DNA from: CAZNDN01 sp964571815
Lineage (GTDB): Bacteria > Fibrobacterota > Chitinivibrionia > Chitinivibrionales > WJKA01
Assembly: GCA_964571815.1 (NCBI GenBank)
Contig: CAZNDN010000002.1
Span: forward strand, 1 to 64,000
Direction of reading: 5' to 3'
Length of the DNA: 64,000 nucleotides
Shown here: positions 1-7,630 of the stretch, piece by piece
How the letters are laid out: every line of letters begins with the position of its first letter
Position numbering within the stretch: the first letter of the stretch is position 1
The notes under the pieces: model-generated
Seen by the model: the letters and a program-made list of their open reading frames with translations, nothing else
Told to the model about the DNA's origin: nothing
Database searches by the model: none
Translations under genes and position numbers: made by a program

Positions 1-416
1 CGCCTCAATAATATCGAAATGTAGCGCAGGACATCGAACTCCTCTTCCTCCTCATCCGCCGGCGGCGCTAATCCCGATTCTCTGAATGCGGACGGTTTGG
101 GGGCCACGGGCTTTTCGTCCACGGCAACAGCCGTGGACGGACCGGCCTCTTTCCCCCCGACGAAGCCGCAGGAGTCTCCCTGTGGGACATTGCCTGTGGG
201 AGGGGGGTTGGGCCCGAAATGGGGCTGCTCGGGAAAAGGCCCTTGCAGCTCCGAAGAACGAGGAGCGGAGTCGCCCTTCGAGCCGGAACACGAACCGTCT
301 TCAACTCGTCGCCGCTCCAGGGAACTCCTGTCTTGCGCCTTCTTTTCCGAACGCTCGGCGCCGAGCTTCCGGTTGATGTCGCTCAGACTGAATCTGCGTT
401 TCCCGTCCTCGGTCAT
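1..416 (-). CDS. Probable Wzz-like polysaccharide chain-length protein, N-terminal fragment
   Basis: The gene runs off the left edge and only its first 138 codons are present. Its ATG (416) sits in an ATGA overlap with the stop of the upstream ATPase gene, so translation is probably coupled. The visible protein starts MTEDGKRRFSLSDINRKLG and continues through a long low-complexity stretch rich in Pro, Gly, Ser and charge. It then reaches an acidic run directly followed by FDVLRYISILLRR. An acidic run plus a D-L-R-x-Y-L-x-I-L-x-R-R type segment is how many Wzz/tyrosine-autokinase N-terminal domains begin, just before the first membrane helix. Being last in an operon with a Wza-like protein fits a co-polymerase role in capsule or exopolysaccharide export. 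The membrane helix itself lies outside the window, so the family call is inference. Confidence 0.55.
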   Translation of the reverse strand, partial: MTEDGKRRFSLSDINRKLGAERSEKKAQDRSSLERRRVEDGSCSGSKGDSAPRSSELQGPFPEQPHFGPNPPPTGNVPQGDSCGFVGGKEAGPSTAVAVDEKPVAPKPSAFRESGLAPPADEEEEEFDVLRYISILLR

Positions 417-1267
417 TGTGCATGCTCATGCTGGTCTTCGAGTATCACCTCAATGTCTTCCCGACTGATTTCCGTCAGTTCCCGGGAAAAACCGTAGTTG
501 AGCGCAAGTTTACACAACCGGTTGATTTCTCTGGGGATACCTCCCGTACTACGAAATATGCGTTCGTAGCCGAGACTCGTGAAAAGGCTTCCGCGTTCCA
601 GTCCGGCCACACGGAGTCGGTGCTGGATGTACTTGAGTGTATTGCCGAAATCGAGATTGTTGAGATGGAAACGAAGGAAAATCCGTTGATCCACCTGTTT
701 CAGCGAAGAAATTTTGTTGCGCAGGTCCGGCTGCCCCACGAGAAAAATGGTCATGTAGTTCTCGGTTTCCGATGATATATTCGTCAGGTTTTTCACCTCA
801 TCCAACACCTCCTTGCCCATTTGCTGGGCTTCATCGAACACCAGCACGAGATGCCGTTTCTCCTCGTACACCAGGGTTTCCAGTTTCTCCTTGAGGGTAT
901 GCATGAGAAGGTAGCGGTCTTCGCGTGGAGGCGGCGAGGAGACTTCGCTCATGGCAATTCGTGGATCGAGGAAGCTGATCCGTCCGCAGATGTCGTAGAG
1001 GAGATCATTGAAGGCGAAATTCGAGTTCTCGAACCCGACGACCTCGAAATCATGCCGGAGAAGGGAGCCTTCGAAAACGTTCTTGGTGATTGTCTTACCC
1101 GAACCGATCTCCCCGGTGAGCATCCCCATGTTCATGTTGCGGTCATTGACCACATAAAGCATACGGTCAAGCGCTTCACGATGGTCGGGGCTCTCGAAGT
1201 AGAAACGAGTATCGCCGAGTTCCTCGAAGGGTTTTTCTTTAAGATTCCAGTATTCAACATATCCCAT
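413..1267 (-). CDS. ExeA/MshM-like AAA ATPase of a polysaccharide locus
   Basis: This is a 284-residue AAA+ ATPase. It opens with MGYVEYWNLKEKPFEEL, the usual start of the ExeA/GspA and XrtA-associated ATPase families. Walker A is GEIGSGKT (residues 52-59) and Walker B is LVLVFDEAQQ, followed by the family's typical LTNISSE region and IPREINRLC sensor-2 region near the end. ATG 1267 is chosen because it matches the family start; 33 upstream codons stay open but look unrelated. The gene lies 4 nt after the MinD-like gene and overlaps the next gene by ATGA. In exosortase-type exopolysaccharide loci such an ATPase sits with Wza, Wzz and a kinase, and this operon has the same composition. Its substrate is unknown, but a role in assembling or powering the export machine is likely. 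Confidence 0.85.
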   Translation of the reverse strand: MGYVEYWNLKEKPFEELGDTRFYFESPDHREALDRMLYVVNDRNMNMGMLTGEIGSGKTITKNVFEGSLLRHDFEVVGFENSNFAFNDLLYDICGRISFLDPRIAMSEVSSPPPREDRYLLMHTLKEKLETLVYEEKRHLVLVFDEAQQMGKEVLDEVKNLTNISSETENYMTIFLVGQPDLRNKISSLKQVDQRIFLRFHLNNLDFGNTLKYIQHRLRVAGLERGSLFTSLGYERIFRSTGGIPREINRLCKLALNYGFSRELTEISREDIEVILEDQHEHAQ

Positions 1268-1271
1268 GCAG

Positions 1272-2201
1272 TCAACCTTGCGTAAGAGTCCTGAAATTGG
1301 CGGCAACGGCCGTGAAGCACCCGGAAGCCTGTGATGAGGGGTTGTCGCACACAACCGGTTTTGCACGGCGCAGCGACCCGACCACGTCCGGTGACGCGGC
1401 GATATATCCGATGTACGTCACTCGGACACCGAGATATTTCCCGGCAATCACATCGAGATTTTTCCCTCGCTGGATATCCTCCCGCGACCGTACCATGTTC
1501 ATCACCAGGAACGTCCGCCGTGTTCTCAGCCACTCTTTCATCTGCCGCGCCTCCGCGGGGTACTCACGGCATGCCTCCTGCAGCATGTCGTCGGTAGAGG
1601 CAAATCTTCTGTGTCCGTTGTCGGCGGCCGCGCCAAGACGCATGATGAGGCCCTGAATGTTCTTGCGTCCGGGGAACAGTCTGGTCAGCCCTCTTACGAT
1701 ACCGTTCTTAAGATACCCGTATGCGTTCTCGATCGAGGCGGGAAGCCCGTCGGTGACGATGATGGCATACGGGAATGCCGCATAGAAATCGGCCACGTGA
1801 TTGGATGTACCGGCTCCCAGATCGACGAAAATGTACTCGGCATTCAGTCCGGCAATACTTCTGATAATCTTCCGTTTCCGCAGAAACCCGGCGTTTGCAA
1901 GCTCCGGCACATCGCTCGCCCCGCTGACCAGCCAGGTTCCCGGCACCTCCGTCGGTCCCCGCGCCTCTTCTATCGATCCCAGACGGCCCATGAGATAGTG
2001 CTGCAATCCTACGGTCGGCCTCCTCACACCAAGGTACTGATGAAGGTTGGCTCCTCCCAGGTCCGCATCAATGAATCCTACACTGTGACCCTGAGAGGCA
2101 AGCACGCTTCCAATATTGGAAGCCACCGTACTCTTGCCGACACCGCCCTTGCCGCCCCCTACTGAGACAATGACCGACCGCGCGGTTGTCCGGCTTTCCA
2201 T
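1272..2201 (-). CDS. MinD/ParA-superfamily P-loop ATPase
   Basis: This is a 309-residue deviant-Walker-A ATPase. GGGKGGVGKS spans residues 15-24, FIDADLGGANLHQYLG is the Walker A' switch region, and FVDLGAGTSNH is Walker B. These features belong to the MinD/FlhG/ParA superfamily rather than to BY-kinases, which end in a Tyr-rich tail that is absent here. The start at 2201 is preceded by a GAGGTG Shine-Dalgarno 5 nt upstream; a 33-codon upstream extension has no such site. It sits between the Wza-like and ExeA-like genes. In related loci this position is often held by the tyrosine kinase, so this protein may play the corresponding spatial or switching role in polysaccharide assembly. That role is inferred from position. 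Confidence 0.85.
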   Translation of the reverse strand: MESRTTARSVIVSVGGGKGGVGKSTVASNIGSVLASQGHSVGFIDADLGGANLHQYLGVRRPTVGLQHYLMGRLGSIEEARGPTEVPGTWLVSGASDVPELANAGFLRKRKIIRSIAGLNAEYIFVDLGAGTSNHVADFYAAFPYAIIVTDGLPASIENAYGYLKNGIVRGLTRLFPGRKNIQGLIMRLGAAADNGHRRFASTDDMLQEACREYPAEARQMKEWLRTRRTFLVMNMVRSREDIQRGKNLDVIAGKYLGVRVTYIGYIAASPDVVGSLRRAKPVVCDNPSSQASGCFTAVAANFRTLTQG

Positions 2202-2218
2202 GAATACACCTCGATCCG

Positions 2219-2887
2219 CTAACCACCGAGCCTGCCGACAATAAGAAATACCAGCAGCGATGTGTGAATCACGCCCAATACCGTGGAAATAAGCCCCCAC
2301 GGAATACTGAATCCCGACGGAACGAACAGAGTATCACCGGGGTACAAGATGTACTTGTCGGTTTCTCTCTTGCCGTCGGAACCCCAGAAGTCTTTCATTG
2401 GAATGCGCACTACCGCACCGTCGTTGCGAATAATCTTGATCGTCTTGATCTTGGGATTACTCAGCCCCCCCGCCATGGCGATCGCCTTCATCACATCGAT
2501 CGGCTCATAGATCTTGTACTCCCCGGTCTTTCCGATTGCGCCGATGATGAAGATCTTGTTGGCGTAGTAGGCTTCGATGGAGACGGATACAACGGGATTG
2601 TTGATGTAGGAGGAAAGTTTCCCCTGCATGATCTTGACCAGTTGTGCGCACGTCAACGACGCTACTTCAATTTCGCCGATTACCGGATAGTTAATCCTTC
2701 CATCAGGTCGGATCTTGTGGCGCCCGGAGAATTCCGGGTGTTCGACCACATTGATGGAAATCACGTCACCAGCCTGCAGAGTGTACTCCTCAACCTCGGC
2801 CCTTGTTGGAGTCCACATGCAGAATGCAAGGAGGAGAATCGAGGCGAGATTCCTCGTTGCCGAACGGTTGGGGCGCGAAAAGGTCAA
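2219..2887 (-). CDS. Wza-type polysaccharide export protein (Poly_export/SLBB)
   Basis: A 222-residue exported protein. A TTG start at 2887 is preferred because an AAAGGTGG Shine-Dalgarno lies 7 nt upstream and it directly precedes a good signal peptide (basic start, then LASILLLAFCMW, cleavage near TRA/EVEEY). The mature protein has YTLQAGDVISINVVEHPEFSG..IRPDGRINYPVIGEIEVASLT, the Poly_export domain signature. An SLBB-like domain (VFIIGAIGKTGEYKIYEPIDVMKAIAMAGG) follows, and a hydrophobic C-terminal helix (IPWGLISTVLGVIHTSLLVFLIVGRL) ends it. It probably forms the outer-membrane exit channel for an exopolysaccharide. No lipobox cysteine is visible, unlike classical Wza. It is first in the minus-strand operon and follows a strong promoter. 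Confidence 0.88.
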   Translation of the reverse strand: MTFSRPNRSATRNLASILLLAFCMWTPTRAEVEEYTLQAGDVISINVVEHPEFSGRHKIRPDGRINYPVIGEIEVASLTCAQLVKIMQGKLSSYINNPVVSVSIEAYYANKIFIIGAIGKTGEYKIYEPIDVMKAIAMAGGLSNPKIKTIKIIRNDGAVVRIPMKDFWGSDGKRETDKYILYPGDTLFVPSGFSIPWGLISTVLGVIHTSLLVFLIVGRLGG

Positions 2888-2894
2888 GCCGTTT

Positions 2895-2902
2895 CCACCT
2901 TT
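2895..2902 (-). promoter_or_regulatory. Ribosome binding site that sets a TTG start
   Basis: Read on the minus strand the site is AAAGGTGG, 7 nt before TTG (2887). It supports the TTG start of the Wza-type gene over longer upstream readings of the same frame, which have no comparable site and would bury the signal peptide. Confidence 0.7.
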
Positions 2903-3021
2903 GTGGTTCCTCCGTCCAAGGTCAACCCGGAGATGACATCTGTCGCGAGCAGGGGTATGCGAGCCCCTCTCACGGTACCAGAGCGGCGGCTTCGGGGGCA
3001 CGACGGTCCGCCGAAGTAATA

Positions 3022-3051
3022 ATTATAGCGTTATAATACAGTACTATTCAA
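3022..3051 (-). promoter_or_regulatory. Sigma70-type promoter of the polysaccharide operon
   Basis: On the minus strand a TTGAAT -35 (3046-3051) and a perfect TATAAT -10 (3022-3027) are separated by 18 nt. It lies about 135 nt upstream of the TTG start of the Wza-type gene and points into that operon. Confidence 0.75.
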
Positions 3052-3364
3052 GCTCTATGTCCGGCATTTCGGTCCCCGCCCCGGGTTCGCCCGCTTACCC
3101 CACTGTATTTAGTTATCGGCTTGATTTCCCCGGTTTTCAAGCAAAATGTCCTTTGAAACGCCAATCGCCTGCCTGAAGAATGTGCGGCCGCGCAACCATG
3201 GTTGCCGGGAAAGCAGCGTCCCTTAAGAGCACAAAGTGCGGAAATCTCTCTCTTGTTCCGTCCCCACTCGAGTTCATTTCATGTATTTTCTGCCCCACGG
3301 GGTGCTCTTTCAGGACGCCCCCTCCGAAAACGGCGCCGGGTAATGCATTCAGGGGAGCTGATAG

Positions 3365-4360
3365 ATGACGACATTGAAGGGCCCGAAGGGAACACGNNNN
3401 NNNNNNNNNNNNNNNNNNNNNNNNNNNNNNNNNNNNNNNNNNNNNNNNNNNNNNNNNNNNNNNNNNNNNNNNNNNNNNNNNNNNNNNNNNNNNNNNGCGG
3501 TAGACCTCATGCGCGATGTGGGACTCGACTCATCCGATTTCGTGGTACACCTCTCCAGTCGCAAGCTGCTTGAAGAACAGTTCCTGAAAGCGGGTATCGG
3601 CCGCGATATATTGCCGGATGTCTACGGTCTGCTCGACAAACAGTCAAAGATGCCGAAAGAATGTTTTGAGCAGGAGCTTGAGGGGCTTCTTCCCGACTCT
3701 TCGCTGCGCGAGCGCATGGACGCCGTTCTTGCGGCTCGTTCGCTCGAAGAACTTGGTCGCCTCGACCCCGAATCGGTCTCCGTACGAGAGTTACTTCGGC
3801 TGTTGGATTACATCGGCGATTACGGAATTCGCGACTTTGTCCGGTTTGATGTGGGAATTGTGCGCGGTCTCGCGTACTACACCGGAATCGTATTCGAGAT
3901 TTTTGACCGAAAGCGCTCATTACGTGCCGTCGCGGGTGGCGGACGCTACGACCACCTCGTGCAACGCTACGGCGGCCGGCCGACGCCGGCCGTCGGCTTC
4001 GCCGTCGGCGACGTGGTGCTCGGCGAAATGCTCTCGGCAAAACACGGCACCGGCCGGACGTCTCCTCGTTCAAACGTATACATCGTGTCCGTTGGAGAAA
4101 AGTATCCGGGGCCCGCCGTCTCCCTGGCGGTGAGACTTCGTGCGGCGGGCATCTCGTGTGAGTATGCCCTCAAGAGAAGCGGCGTGGGGAAACAGATGAA
4201 GCTCGCCGATTCGGCCCGTGCACGCTATGTCGTTTTCACGGGGGGCGAAGAAGAAGCCGGAGGCGTTGTGAAAGTCAAAGACATGCAAAGCGGTGAGGAA
4301 AGGGAAATAGAAAACAATGCTCTTGAGGAGTACCTCGGAAGCCGTCTCCCCCCTCACTGA
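3365..4360 (+). CDS. hisS: Histidyl-tRNA synthetase (interrupted by assembly gap)
   Basis: This class II synthetase charges tRNA-His with histidine in the cytoplasm. ATG 3365 follows GGGGAG at 7 nt. The first ten residues (MTTLKGPKGT) match the start of the family. One hundred N (3397-3496) then replace an unknown length, and reading resumes in frame at AVDLMRDVGL. The part after the gap has the histidine-binding signature VRGLAYYTGIVFEIF, the GGGRYDHLV motif and the C-terminal anticodon-binding domain. Compared with typical 420-450 residue HisRS proteins, about 130 residues including motifs 1 and 2 are hidden by the gap, so the true gap is probably larger than 100 nt. Its stop overlaps the convergent Mur-ligase gene by 7 nt. 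Confidence 0.93.
   Translation: MTTLKGPKGTXXXXXXXXXXXXXXXXXXXXXXXXXXXXXXXXXXAVDLMRDVGLDSSDFVVHLSSRKLLEEQFLKAGIGRDILPDVYGLLDKQSKMPKECFEQELEGLLPDSSLRERMDAVLAARSLEELGRLDPESVSVRELLRLLDYIGDYGIRDFVRFDVGIVRGLAYYTGIVFEIFDRKRSLRAVAGGGRYDHLVQRYGGRPTPAVGFAVGDVVLGEMLSAKHGTGRTSPRSNVYIVSVGEKYPGPAVSLAVRLRAAGISCEYALKRSGVGKQMKLADSARARYVVFTGGEEEAGGVVKVKDMQSGEEREIENNALEEYLGSRLPPH
3397..3496. other. Assembly gap of 100 N
   Basis: Exactly 100 undetermined bases, the conventional placeholder for a gap of unknown size. It interrupts hisS after codon 10. Comparison with normal HisRS length suggests that more sequence is missing than the placeholder shows. Confidence 0.98.
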
Positions 4361-5745
4361 GCCCCCGGTTCGCCGCCCAGCGCATGCGCGATCTCCCGGG
4401 CGAAAGCCTCGAGGGTGGGGTCCCGCGCACCCATGCAAATGATGCAATCCCCGTCCGCGGCCTCCGCCGCCACCGCCCGCAATGCTTCCCTCCGGTCGCC
4501 GAGCACGTGCACGACACATGTCGCGTGCCCCATCGAATCCGCAATATCACCGGAAGAAATATCCCGTTGCGCCGTCCCGCCCGCATCATAGATCGGCAGC
4601 AGGTACAAAACGTCGGGGGCGGAAAGCTCGGTCGAAAAAACGGCCGCCAGGTCTTCTTTGAGAAACCGTGTCGGACCGAACCCGTGGGGCTGGAACAAGG
4701 CGAGCACGCGCCGGGCGCCGAGATGTGCGGCGCGGAGTGCCGCGACGATCTTTGCGGGATTGTGCGCGTAGTCGTCAACCACCCGGATGCCTCCGCGATT
4801 GGAAACAACGGTGAAGCGACGCCTGATGCCCCGCAGACCGGCGGCGGCCCGGGCAAGTTCCGACGGTGTGCACTCAAGGTAGCTGCATACGCTCAGCGCG
4901 GCCAGAAGGTTCGAAGCATTGTGGGCACCCGGCTGCCGAAGTGTGAAATCCGTTCCCAGACAGCGGAACGTCACGCCTTCGCCGTCGGAACGGAGAGCCT
5001 CGGCCCGAAATGACGCCTCTTCCGTGAAACCAAATGTACGGTCGGCGGGAATGCTCTCCAGAAGAGGTTCGTCCGAATTGACAAACACCATTCTACTCCG
5101 TAACGCCAATTGTCCGAACATACCCAGTGTTTCATCGACCGGCTGGTGATCTTTGGAGACATTGAGGAACACCGCGATGTCGGGGGTGTATCGCACCAGG
5201 CTCCCGTCACTTTCGTCCGCCTCGACAATGAGCAGATCGGACCGGCCGACCCATGCGTTTCCGATGTAGCCTTTCTCCGCCAGTGCGACCAGCGGGGCGC
5301 CCGTTATCAACGAAGGATTCTTGCCGCAGGCACAGAGCAGCTCAAATATGACCGCGGCCACACTGGACTTGCCGCTGGTGCCGGCAACGGCGACGCCGCG
5401 ATGCGTCTTCACCAGCGCAGCAACCACGTCGGAGCGATGCAGAACGGGAATGCCTTTTTCCCGCGCGGCCAGAATGTCTCGATTGTCCTTCTCCACCGCC
5501 GTTGAGACAACTACCGCTTGAGTGTTCGGCCCTATGCCGCCGCCGTCCTGCGCAACCACCCGGCAGCCCATCTCCTCGAGCCCGCTGCGCACCACTCCAC
5601 CGCCGCCGCGATCAATCAGCCGGTCGGAACCCGACACGTCAATTCCCTTCCATCGCACAAACTGAGCCACCGCACTCATCCCCGAGCCCAGGATACCCGC
5701 GAAGTGCAGGGAAGTGTATTCTTTCGTATCAATGAATAACGACAA
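4354..5745 (-). CDS. MurC-like Mur ligase (divergent paralog)
   Basis: A protein of about 463 residues with all three Mur-ligase domains. The N-terminal Rossmann domain is HFAGILGSGMSAVAQ..VSGSD, the central ATPase P-loop is GTSGKSS (about residues 122-128), VEADESDGS follows, and the C-terminal domain has VDDYAHNPAKI and FQPHGFGPTRF. This layout matches MurC/Mpl, which join an amino acid or peptide to UDP-MurNAc. The P-loop differs from the usual GTHGKTT of MurC, so it may not be the housekeeping MurC. The start is uncertain: TTG 5745 follows GAGGG and overlaps the upstream L,D-transpeptidase gene by 17 nt; an ATT further in is another option. Pairing with an L,D-transpeptidase suggests work on peptidoglycan precursors or recycling products. 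Confidence 0.8.
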   Translation of the reverse strand: MSLFIDTKEYTSLHFAGILGSGMSAVAQFVRWKGIDVSGSDRLIDRGGGGVVRSGLEEMGCRVVAQDGGGIGPNTQAVVVSTAVEKDNRDILAAREKGIPVLHRSDVVAALVKTHRGVAVAGTSGKSSVAAVIFELLCACGKNPSLITGAPLVALAEKGYIGNAWVGRSDLLIVEADESDGSLVRYTPDIAVFLNVSKDHQPVDETLGMFGQLALRSRMVFVNSDEPLLESIPADRTFGFTEEASFRAEALRSDGEGVTFRCLGTDFTLRQPGAHNASNLLAALSVCSYLECTPSELARAAAGLRGIRRRFTVVSNRGGIRVVDDYAHNPAKIVAALRAAHLGARRVLALFQPHGFGPTRFLKEDLAAVFSTELSAPDVLYLLPIYDAGGTAQRDISSGDIADSMGHATCVVHVLGDRREALRAVAAEAADGDCIICMGARDPTLEAFAREIAHALGGEPGAQ

Positions 5746-6271
5746 CGGTTCCCTCGTCGACCCGGTCGTACAACTCCACGACATCCTCATTCAACATGCG
5801 CACACAGCCGTGTGAGGCGGGCGAGCCTATTTCCGATTCACGGTTTGTACCGTGAATATAAATATTACGCTCGTAGCTGCCGATCCCTTCCCCTTTGTTG
5901 ACACCCTCCTCGAGCCCTTCAAGCTGAAGTATTCTTGTCAGCACAAGATCATCATCGCGATCACCGCCGTCCCAGGTTACTCCCGAATCCACACGCATCG
6001 TGAAGATTGTCCGCGTCGGTGCCCCGTCTCCGACCTTGCGACATATCCTGTGAATGCCGGTAGGTGTCTTGAATGATCCTTCGAGGTTCCCGGTCCCCAG
6101 CGAAGAGGTTGACACGGGATATTGGCGCACAACTTTTCCGTCATGTACCAGCTTCAGGCGCTGTGCCGACGTATCAACCACCAGAATCCGTTCGGGAAAA
6201 GCATGTACTATATTCTTCAGGCGCGCGGCAAGTTCATCCGGCACTACCGATGACACGACATGAACCTCCAT
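5729..6271 (-). CDS. L,D-transpeptidase (YkuD fold), apparently without signal peptide
   Basis: A 180-residue YkuD-domain protein. RILVVDTSAQRLKLVHDGKVV begins the domain. The active site is HGTN (residues 140-143) and SHGCVRM (153-159), with catalytic Cys156. Such enzymes cross-link peptidoglycan stem peptides or attach proteins to them in the periplasm. The N-terminus (MEVHVVSSVVPDELAARLKN) is not an obvious signal peptide or membrane anchor, which is odd for a periplasmic enzyme. A start further upstream is not evident, so the enzyme may be cytoplasmic, use another route, or have a misjudged start. Its 3' end overlaps the MurC-like gene, implying one transcript. Confidence 0.88.
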   Translation of the reverse strand: MEVHVVSSVVPDELAARLKNIVHAFPERILVVDTSAQRLKLVHDGKVVRQYPVSTSSLGTGNLEGSFKTPTGIHRICRKVGDGAPTRTIFTMRVDSGVTWDGGDRDDDLVLTRILQLEGLEEGVNKGEGIGSYERNIYIHGTNRESEIGSPASHGCVRMLNEDVVELYDRVDEGTVVVIH

Positions 6272-6374
6272 TTCTATCCGGGTCCGCCTTTCGGGCTTTC
6301 ATTCCCGAAGGCACGGTGCAACGGTCTTCAGAGAAAATAATCTCCCTGTCCTTTTCCGTCCAAGAGGTGGGTAT

Positions 6375-7046
6375 ATGAAAGATCCCATGCTGAAGAAATC
6401 ATCGACCGAGGAGACGTGGCGCATTTTCAGAATCATGGCCGAGTTTGTTGAAGGTTTCGAGACGCTGTCGCGTGCGGGGCCGTGTCTGACGATCTTCGGA
6501 TCGGCTCGAACTTCCGACAACCACGATGCATACAAGCTTGCCGAGTCAACCGCGCGGCTTGCGGCCGAGAAGGGTTACGGCGTGATTACCGGGGGCGGGC
6601 CGGGAATCATGGAAGCCGCAAACAAGGGCGCCGCGGAAGGAGGAGGTAATTCGATCGGTTTGAATATACAACTGCCCTACGAGCAGGTCCCGAACGAACA
6701 TATCACCACCATGATCAACTTCCGATACTTCTTTATCCGCAAAGTCATGTTCCTGAAGTACACTTCGGCGGTCATTGTGATGCCGGGCGGTTTCGGTACG
6801 CTTGATGAGATGTTCGAGACGCTCACGCTTATCCAGACGCACAAGATATCCTACCTTCCTCTTATCCTGATGGGAGTTGACTTCTGGCAGGGCCTGCTCG
6901 ACTGGCTTCGCACCAGGGCTCTCACATCGGACTACATTGTCGAAGAAGACATCGGGTTGATGACGTTGACCGACAGCCCCCGGAAGGCTATCGATACCAT
7001 AAGTTCTTTCTATGAAAAGAGGGAGAGTGATAGAAACTTCCTGTGA
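6375..7046 (+). CDS. LOG-family nucleotide phosphoribohydrolase (TIGR00730 type)
   Basis: A 223-residue Rossmann-fold protein with the LOG signatures GYGVITGGGPGIMEAANKGA and PGGFGTLDEMFE; the latter carries the catalytic Glu and the phosphate-binding PGG. LOG enzymes release the base from nucleoside 5'-monophosphates, classically cytokinin ribotides. In most bacteria the role is nucleotide salvage or clean-up and is often misnamed lysine decarboxylase. GAGGTG lies 5 nt before ATG 6375. The gene is divergent from the L,D-transpeptidase and followed by an A-rich stretch with no clear terminator. Confidence 0.85.
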   Translation: MKDPMLKKSSTEETWRIFRIMAEFVEGFETLSRAGPCLTIFGSARTSDNHDAYKLAESTARLAAEKGYGVITGGGPGIMEAANKGAAEGGGNSIGLNIQLPYEQVPNEHITTMINFRYFFIRKVMFLKYTSAVIVMPGGFGTLDEMFETLTLIQTHKISYLPLILMGVDFWQGLLDWLRTRALTSDYIVEEDIGLMTLTDSPRKAIDTISSFYEKRESDRNFL

Positions 7047-7098
7047 TCCCTGGTACCCAAAAAAGAAAAAGAAAACACAACACGTTTGAACTTTTCTA

Positions 7099-7127
7099 TT
7101 GACAACGCACTTGCCATGGGTTATTAT
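7099..7127 (+). promoter_or_regulatory. Near-consensus sigma70-type promoter of the histone-like gene
   Basis: TTGACA (7099-7104), a 17-nt spacer and TATTAT (7122-7127). The expected start near 7135 gives a leader of about 125 nt before the lysine-rich protein gene. The -35 is perfect and the -10 is 5/6, suggesting high expression. Confidence 0.8.
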
Positions 7128-7244
7128 TATATTTAAAGGGAAATGCAAAGGACGAAAAAGAAGTGAACTTTACAAACAGGAATAGACAAATGGTGCGCCA
7201 CCCCAAAGACGTGTTGTGTAGCTCTAACCGTCTCACCCAAATCC

Positions 7245-7253
7245 AAAAGGAGG
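7245..7253 (+). promoter_or_regulatory. Strong ribosome binding site before a GTG start
   Basis: AAAAGGAGG ends 7 nt before GTG 7261. This ideal site fixes the GTG start of the lysine-rich protein. Confidence 0.8.
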
Positions 7254-7260
7254 TTTTCCT

Positions 7261-7443
7261 GTGGCAGTGAAGAAAAAGGCCGCCAAGAAGAAGGCGACAA
7301 AGAAGAAGGCCACGAGGAAAAAGGTGACAAAGAAGAAGGCCCCGGCCAAGAAAAAGGCCGTGAAGAAAAAGGCCACAAAGAAGAAGGCTGCAAAGAAGAA
7401 GGCCCCGGCCAAGAAAAAGAGTGCTGCGAAGAAGAAGAAATAG
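7261..7443 (+). CDS. Lysine-rich histone H1-like DNA-binding protein
   Basis: A 60-residue protein made almost wholly of KKKA-type repeats: 33 of 60 residues are Lys, the rest mainly Ala, Thr, Pro and Val. This resembles the basic tail of bacterial H1-like proteins (Hc1/Hc2, AlgP-like), which bind and condense DNA through charge. No folded domain is present, so it is a bare tail. The GTG start follows a perfect AAAAGGAGG site, the gene has its own near-consensus promoter and a hairpin follows, all of which argue that this is a real and well-expressed gene despite low complexity. It could also bind RNA or polyphosphate. Confidence 0.8.
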   Translation: MAVKKKAAKKKATKKKATRKKVTKKKAPAKKKAVKKKATKKKAAKKKAPAKKKSAAKKKK

Positions 7444-7468
7444 GGCCGAGGGATCGTTTTTATTTTCA

Positions 7469-7507
7469 AGAAGCGGAGGAGGCGCGTCCTTCTCCGCTTC
7501 TGCTTTT
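7469..7507 (+). terminator. Intrinsic terminator after the histone-like gene
   Basis: A perfect 10-bp stem AGAAGCGGAG / CTCCGCTTCT, extended inward by a G-U and three further pairs, spans 7469-7501 and is followed by GCTTTT. The T run is short, so efficiency is uncertain. Confidence 0.6.
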
Positions 7508-7630
7508 CTGAAGAGACCTTCCTTTTCTCCCCGTTTCCAAGGCCTTTTCAACCCGTTCGGCGAGCATTTCCGACAACCGAACTTGCAAATACATTCGGCA
7601 TTGTGTAATTTTTAGTGGCTTAAATCGCAG

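Larger units (their letters stand above)
2888..3364. other. Intergenic region between the polysaccharide operon and hisS
   Basis: No credible gene is seen. The region holds the minus-strand promoter for the polysaccharide operon (3022-3051) and the hisS leader. A perfect 14-bp palindrome GCAACCATGGTTGC lies at 3192-3205; its meaning is unknown and it may be chance. I do not recognise a T-box or other riboswitch upstream of hisS. Confidence 0.6.
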
